DNA of 64,000 nt from Gonium pectorale (taxonomy: Eukaryota > Chlorophyta > Chlorophyceae > Chlamydomonadales > Volvocaceae). The notes under the pieces are model-generated. The model did not search any database, was not told the DNA's origin, and was given only the letters and a program-made list of their open reading frames with translations. The stretch is taken from the NCBI GenBank assembly GCA_001584585.1, contig LSYV01000004.1:1460491-1524490 (forward strand). Reading direction: 5' to 3'. The translations under genes were made by a program, and so were the position numbers. Shown here piece after piece: positions 58,601 to 64,000 of this stretch; position 1 is the first letter of the stretch; every line of letters starts with the position of its first letter.

Positions 58601-59591
58601 ACAGGAGGGGCAAGGCCGACAGGTCAGCAGCGCGCGCGGGGACATCATGGTGCTTGCGAGATGGAGCTAGACCGTGACACATATGGCGTACGGTACAGCG
58701 CCGGCGGAGCATGCCCGCTGTTCCGGCTCGTGGTGAGCCGGCCAGGCGGCCGGCTGCCAGCGGCGCGGGCCGCGCCGCACTAAGTCACACGGCGAACCGC
58801 GCAAAGGCGAGCTGCTGGATGCCTAAGGGTGTGTGTCCCCCGTGCTGTCACGTCGTTCTCGAGCGCGCGCTGTAATGCATGCGTAGCACACGTGCGGCAA
58901 CACGCGCGCCCCCAGCTTGCCCGCAGGCCCTACCCGGCGCCGGGACTCCGACGGTGGGCTGGGCCGCGGCGGCGCCAAAAAGGCCCCCGGCGGAGCCGGA
59001 TCCGAAGCTGGCAGCTGCGGGGCGGCCACTAGTGGACGGCCACAGCTCCTCCGCAGCTGCAAGACAGTGTTGCAGGAGGGGGGAGGGTTTGGAGGAAGGG
59101 GGTGGGGGAGAAACTGCATAGCATCCTCAAGGAAGGGTGGGGGGGGGCTAAAAGCGGGAGTGACGTGCATCAGACAAGACAGGCGACGTTACCTGCAGCG
59201 GTCTTTTGGAGCGCCGTGGCGGAATCCCCAAGCACATCCTTGTACTCGTCCAGTAGCTTCTGCGCGTGCTGCAGGTAATCCCGTGCTCCCTCCACCCAGA
59301 ACTTATATAGGTTCGCCTCCTTGTGCGTCGCGACCCAGCTGCGATGCAGTATAGAGTGCCTCAAGGGACATCCCAAGGGTGTTGTAAGCAGGGTGAGTGC
59401 GGTCTAACCTCGCGAACTGGCTGTTCAGGCCACTGAGTGAGACCGCTAAGCGCTCGGCGCGATCATCGTCGCCTGCTCGCGACACCTGCGAAATTCCGCC
59501 GCCCTGAGCAATGCGGTCCGTGACTTGGCACTGCGACAAACTAATGTACCTTTGCGGGCTGCAGATCATCAACAGCACGGCGTTTCGACAT
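55634..59591 (-). CDS. NUP50: Nuclear pore protein NUP50 (Nup2-like): importin-binding N-terminus, FG repeats, Ran-binding domain
   Basis: Nine exons: 59550-59591, 59409-59530, 59193-59338, 58934-59014, 57769-58587, 57187-57257, 56183-56350, 55975-56091 and 55634-55723. All phases agree; the product is 551 residues. The N-terminus MSKRRAVDDLQPAK is basic, as in NUP50 proteins that bind importin-alpha. Next comes the NUP50 helical segment (LNSQFASWV, then FWVEGARDYLQHAQKLLDEY). A long Ala-rich region carries more than ten FG motifs (SFGAA, AFGAP, TFGAA, IFGAT, GFFGAT). An acidic linker (DDDGEAEAEQDE) leads to a C-terminal RanBP1-type domain (FMFTSKARLLVPVKTD, SKGMGMLSVRR, LFQAYFNKTMKLIV, FEEVIKKLQDEMPE). 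NUP50 works on the nuclear side of the pore in import-complex disassembly. The exon at 56183 uses an AAG acceptor. The family call is strong. Confidence 0.9.
56743..57024 (+). repeat. Dispersed repeat B, copy 2 (NUP50 intron 6)
   Basis: Same orientation and nearly same length as 39211-39500, with scattered substitutions and small indels. On the minus strand both copies keep a similar open stretch (HRVTPxRILGRIGGYGGGR), which may be chance or a remnant of a coding element. Confidence 0.85.
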
Positions 59592-60509
59592 TCTGAGTGG
59601 CAGGCAGCGAAGGTCAGACCGCTTGGGAAAAGTCAAAGCACTTGCTCGCCGGCCGCCATTTACAATGCGGGAGCGTTCATGCGCGGTCGCGTTTGGGCTT
59701 TAGGGTGTTGCGTCGCCGGGCTTTCCCGCGCATGCCGTACAATCCGTACAAACCCACCAGCCAACGTGCCGCATTCGCAAGTAATCACGCGAAAGGCCGT
59801 CGCGACACTCCACTATTCTTTGCATGCCTTGCCCCCGCCTGCAACTTCTCGGGTCGGCATGGCGAGGGAAACACAGGCCAGTTGGGCCCGGGCGGCCCTC
59901 GTATCATCGTGTTAGCGGTTGAGCCGGTACCCGGTAGTGCGTGTGCATTCTACCTTTGGAGCTGCTTAATTAGGGGCTGCCGCCACATCCTAACTCTGAG
60001 CTGCGCTGCAGGCTCGCCACATGTGCTGCAGGCTCGCCACATGTTGGAAAGGCGCCGGACACTGGGATACGGCATGCATAATTGCCATTGTGGCATGCAC
60101 GTGTACGGGCACCACCTTTTCCCCGCTCTGAAGGGTAGCTAACTAAACTGCCAACAAGCGTAATAAGGACTGCACCTAGCATTCCTGGTCGTGCCCCTGA
60201 ACAGACCCGAACTGGAGCAACCGGTCCTTCGGCGCTCAGCTACTGGGAAGGGAGCGCTTTGGTCTGCTTCTGCATGCTGCCATGTCAACATGCCCCCGAC
60301 CGCAGCCGGCAACAACGGTTCCTGACTATCATTCCAGGTCTGTACATGGCCGGCTGGGCGGGCTGGGCGCACGAAGGTCTGGTAACCGCTGAGCGCCGTC
60401 GGACCGGTGGCCATGACGACAACACCACCGCAGCTCAACCTTGAAACCTTACAGTACACCAGGTGAAGTCCGGCAAACCGGGTAAGATGGTAAGCCGGTC
60501 TTTGGGGGT

Positions 60510-60636
60510 TTGGGGGCTGGGACGATTGTCACATGTCTTGCTCTGTACCCGCCCGCCCTATTGGAAACGTCGCGCCTTCGGGCGTGTATGACCGTAGAGG
60601 CGGGCTCCCTCTTTCTCTGCAGATTTCTCCTTTTTC
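60510..60636 (+). repeat. Repeat A, copy 4
   Basis: Starts near tgggggctgggacgattgtc and ends in ttctcctttttc. It contains the TTCG hairpin (cgcgcc/ggcgtg) and the outer cccgcc/ggcggg pairing. Confidence 0.88.
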
Positions 60637-60758
60637 ACGGCACCGCCATGGACGCTCGTACGCTATCCCTAAACCCTGCCACCAAACGCGGTTTCATGGT
60701 GCACTCCACTGCCTGAGCAGATGGGGGGCGTGGTTGGGCATGGCTGTAGACGGATGCG

Positions 60759-60889
60759 TTTTTGGGGGCTGGGACGATTGTCACATGTCTTGCTCTGTAC
60801 CCGCCCGCCCTATTGGAAACGTCACGCCTTCGGGCGTGTATGGCCGTAGAGGCGCGCTCCCTCTTTCTGTGCAGGTTTCTCCTTTTTTT
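60759..60889 (+). repeat. Repeat A, copy 5
   Basis: Almost identical to copy 4, 249 bp further on; it ends in ctccttttttt. The hairpin is fully Watson-Crick here (cacgcc/ggcgtg), but the outer pairing is weakened (ggcgcg). Confidence 0.88.
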
Positions 60890-61412
60890 GATGCAGGCGC
60901 AGAGATCTGGTCGGTCTCGCACAAGGCCTCGCACAAGGTCTCGCGGACACGGAGCACCCGGCTGGCAATGCTGAACATGTACCAATGACCGAATATGGTC
61001 GTACAGAACAGCACCGTATCATGGGAGACTGTGGCTGTCATTACGGCACCTGGCCGTACAGAACACCTCGCATGGGTGGAAACATCTGCATAAGCTGAGG
61101 ACGTGCAACCGCCTTTGTCCGCTTCCGTTGTCGCCTCGACAGGCTGACGTGCCGTTCGAACCCCGAACCTCGAAGCGAACCTGGAATCGGTATGCATAGT
61201 TGTAGATGCAGCAACATGCAGTCGTTTTAAACAATATGCCTTGCTATAATAGCTAGGGCGTTAGGGAAAGGGCCCACTTGAATCCATGGACAACGCTTAG
61301 AGGATACGGTACCGGTAGTTCGCTTGCGGAGGTGTTTAAGCTGTTGTCAGCCAGCTTGTAAATGGGCAGCGCTGGATCAACGGTGCGTGACCTTTGCTGT
61401 TTGCATACGTAG

Positions 61413-64000
61413 TTCAGACGTTTATGACAAGTTTGCTGCTCTCTTTACCACGCGACAGGCCTCCGAGGGGCGGGACGCGAGGATTCAGGCTCAGGCGTCG
61501 CGCAACCAAGTGGTAAGTGCAAGCATGGAACCGGCATTTCGCGTACGTGCCTTGCTTGCTGGGTTCGGTCCGCTTGGGCCACGTGCTCACACATTGCGGG
61601 GTCCAAGCTGATGCAGTGGGCCAAACCGTGGGCTGGCAATAGCCACACACAGACTGGACCCTGAAGGCGCTGTGCTCATGAGCAATACCGTTGATGCGCC
61701 TCCACTGCCTCACCGTACGCCCTCCCTGTAAACTACGCTCCCAGGTACCGGTGGCTGAGGCCTATGACTCCCGGCAACTGGAGGCGGATACGGCCCGGCT
61801 GCGAAAGCAGTTGGAGGAAGTCATGGCCAACCATGCCCGCAACCTGGAGGCCACGGCGGTTACGGAGCGCAAGCGGCTCGACGAGGCCGCGACGGCGGAG
61901 CGGCGGCGCCAGGACGAGGAAGCGGCAGCTCGGCGGAGGGAGCTGGATGAGGTGGCAGCAGCGGAACGGAGGCGGCTGGACGGTGAAGCGGAGGCAGCTC
62001 GAGGGCGCCGGGAGGAGGAGGCCAAGGCGGGGCTGCGGCGCCGGGAGGAAGAGGCCGAGGCGGGGCTGCGGCGCCGGGAGGAGGAGGCCGAGGCGGGGCT
62101 GCGGCGCCGGGAGGAAGAGGCGGCTGCGGCTCGGAAGCAGGCGGACGAGGACGCTGAGGCGCGGCGCCTTAGGCAGGACGAAGAGGCGGTGGTGGCCCGC
62201 AAGCGGCTGGACGAGGAGGCGGCGGCTGAGCGGCGGCTGCTTGACGAGGCGGCGGCGGCGGAGCGGAAGCGGCTTGACGAGGTTGCAGCAGCGGAGCGGA
62301 GGCACCTGGGAGCGGCGGCCGACATTGCCGGGGCGCTGTTTGGCCCCGTAGGGCCCGACGCAGACGCGGCCGTTCGCCCGCTGGCCTCTCGGGAGTCCGC
62401 CGGCGGCGCCTTGGACGAGGAGGCAGCGGTGGCGAGGCGGCGGCAGCTGGACGAGGAGGCGGCGGCACAGCGGCGGATGTTGGACGAGGAGGCGGCGGCC
62501 ACCAGGCGTCGGCTCGATGAGGCAGCAGCGACGGAGCGGCGGCGGCTCGATGAGGAGGCGGCGGCGGAGCGCAAACGCCTGGCGGAGGCGGCGAAGGCGG
62601 CGCTGAACGCCCTGCGACAGGATGCCGGCTCAGCGGCTAGCAACCGTGCGACGCCGCCGGCGGCTGTGCTTGCCGAAGGCGCTGCGGCGGCGGCGGTGGC
62701 GGCGCAAGAGGTGGCGGTGCTGCCACAGAAGCTGGAGACTGCGGGCGACGCAGCGGTGGTGGTGGTGCAGGCGGCGCCTGTTGTGGTGCCCGCTGCCGCT
62801 GCCCCGGCGGCCCCGCCTGCTGCGCGTGGGGAGCCGCTGCCACTGCCTGCGGGGCTAAAGACGGGGGGCGAGGTGTGCAGGCGGGCGGGCGGGGATTTCC
62901 TGGCGGTCTGGCCGGTGAAGCGGCTGGTCGTCCGGGCGGGGTGTGGCCCGTGCTGTCGTGCTGGACGTTGCCATGACGTTGCAGCCGCTCAGCGCGGGCT
63001 TTAAACCACAAAGCTGCCTGCCTGAAGCGACATCGTGTCTACATGTCTTCACGTTCGTAAAAATGCCCCTCGTCCTATTCCCACCCGGCCGCTAGGTGGA
63101 ATGCTGCTGCTGGATGCCGGTCCGTGCTGCCCACAACTAGATCCTCACAGATAACCCATCCACTCCCTCGCCCAGGACCTGCTCGCGCGCATCCCGGCGG
63201 GGGGCACCTCCCTGGAGCAGCTTCCCGAGTCCATCGCCGACCTGCATGACGGCATGCCGGCGGCGCTGCGCACGGCGCCCATGCGGCTCCTACGGGTGGA
63301 GGCCGTGTTGGCCTGGCCCAACATCAAGGTACGGCAAGAGCTGCCGCAGAGCTGCCGGGACGTTTACAGGGGTCGGGAACGAGGTTGGAAGCCTATGGTG
63401 TAGCCTTACCTGCCAAGCACACCCGCAGGTGTACGAGGAGGTTGACGTGGAGTCCGAGGCGGTTGAGATGCCGTACGGCTCCGTAACCGACGACGTGTGG
63501 GACAGCACCATCATCCTGTCCTGGCGCTGGAACGCCACCAAGCCGGCCGAGTACCAGCCCGGCTTCTCACCCATGTCGGACCTGCAGTACGGCGAGCTGT
63601 CTGCCGTACTGCGGCGCGCGCACGCGCTCGGGATCCAGCACGTCTGGATCGACTGGTGCTGTGTGCCGCAGTACAAGTCGGACCCGATGGTGGGTGGTGG
63701 GTACGCATGTTTGGGCTGCGTATAGAGCCAGTCCGCATCTAGGTTCTTCATCGGCCCCGCTTCGCAAGGGAGCTTATAACTCGCCATGGCGCGTGGCAAA
63801 TGGCGTATGGACAGTCGTAAGTTTGCCACTGTTCAGTCACCAATGAAGTAACGACGCCATGCAATTACCCGGAGCAATGACCGGTGTTGACCGTCCCTAG
63901 TTTACCAAGGGACACCACCCGCTTCCGTCCCCTCCGCAACCCTTGCCCGCTCCCCTCTCCCGCCTCTCCCCCCTCGCACCAGGTGGAGGTGCTCCGCAGC
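61413..64000 (+). CDS. Hendecad-repeat coiled-coil protein with HET-like domain, partial
   Basis: Exons: about 61413-61512 (5' limit uncertain), 61745-62872, 63176-63328, 63429-63689 and 63983-64000 onward. Phases are all 0; the gene runs off the right edge and its first exon was not found. The large second exon encodes a long charged helix built of exact 11-residue units (ERKRLDEAATA, ERRRQDEEAAA, GLRRREEEAEA and so on), about 14 in a row from 61864, then a shorter block after a ~40-residue break, then an Ala/Val/Pro-rich linker. Exon 3 reads DLLARIPAGGTSLEQLPESI. Exon 4 has DSTIILSWRWNATKP and, 30-odd residues later, GIQHVWIDWCCVPQYKSDPM, the pattern of the HET (heterokaryon-incompatibility) fold: SYxWG-like strand, then W(I/V)DxxCxxQ. 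HET domains are known from fungal cell-death genes; their algal role is unclear. Domain call is moderate, as only part is visible. Confidence 0.65.

Larger units (their letters stand above)
59592..61412. other. Intergenic region between NUP50 and the HET-like gene
   Basis: It contains the NUP50 promoter, two repeat A copies in tandem about 250 bp apart (60510 and 60759), and a short direct duplication of ctgcaggctcgccacatg around 60007-60043. The 5' exon(s) of the plus-strand HET-like gene may lie in its right part but could not be fixed. Confidence 0.45.

Noticed and set aside
56940..58670. 576-codon open frame on the plus strand
   Set aside because: It lies opposite the FG-repeat exon of NUP50 and across two of its introns. 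Its Ala/Pro/Glu-rich translation is the mirror of the GC-rich coding strand, and the minus-strand exons have conserved domains and matching phases.
61085..61170. Possible tRNA (gttcgaacccc resembles a T-arm)
   Set aside because: No D-arm/A-box, no anticodon stem and no matching acceptor stem could be drawn around it on either strand.
1..64000. Prokaryotic contamination, CRISPR arrays, rRNA or organelle DNA
   Set aside because: The genes contain many spliceosomal introns and the products are nuclear eukaryotic types; no direct-repeat/spacer arrays, rRNA stretches or AT-rich organellar DNA were seen.

Overview
The window is nuclear DNA of a chlorophycean green alga of the Chlamydomonas/Volvox group (Chlamydomonadales). 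The evidence is very GC-rich DNA, many short introns with GT(G/A)(A/C/G)G donors and (T/G/C)CAG acceptors, TGTAA-type polyadenylation signals, and a stand-alone nuclear gene for the C-terminal half of mitochondrial cytochrome oxidase subunit II (COX2B), a hallmark of these algae. The species was not identified. All gene models were built by hand by joining exons whose phases agree and whose joined protein matches a family or stays open.

Layout, left to right. (1) 1-1401, minus: 5' part of a tubulin tyrosine ligase-like (TTLL) gene running off the left edge; it is divergent from (2) 1895-6980, plus: an 811-residue organellar PPR protein. (3) 6981-15085: mostly gene-free, with copies of a small structured repeat and one orphan single-exon gene (10792-11553). 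(4) 15086-23625, minus: a 22-exon, 1148-residue subtilase with an N-terminal membrane anchor and a PA14-like C-terminal region. (5) 24102-29437, minus: a predicted plastid membrane protein resembling the land-plant VIR3 family. (6) 30774-34960, minus: the box C/D snoRNP assembly factor BCD1 (zf-HIT). It is divergent, across 344 bp, from (7) 35305-43154, plus: an EGY-type intramembrane site-2 protease with an HDxxH rather than HExxH motif. (8) 44735-48952, plus: a large low-complexity protein of unknown function with a probable reading-frame break. (9) 50818-52888, minus: a small secretory-pathway membrane protein. (10) 53542-54157, minus: COX2B. (11) 55634-59591, minus: the nuclear-pore protein NUP50, with FG repeats and a Ran-binding domain. 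(12) about 61413-64000, plus: an 11-residue-repeat coiled-coil protein fused to a HET-like domain, running off the right edge.

These are unrelated housekeeping and organelle-biogenesis genes rather than one pathway. Three products (PPR, EGY, VIR3-like) probably act in plastids or other organelles, one is a mitochondrial respiratory subunit, and two act in the nucleus (BCD1, NUP50). The accessory interest lies in the hendecad-HET fusion, the altered EGY zinc motif, the membrane-anchored subtilase, and several short dispersed or fold-back repeats in introns and intergenic DNA.
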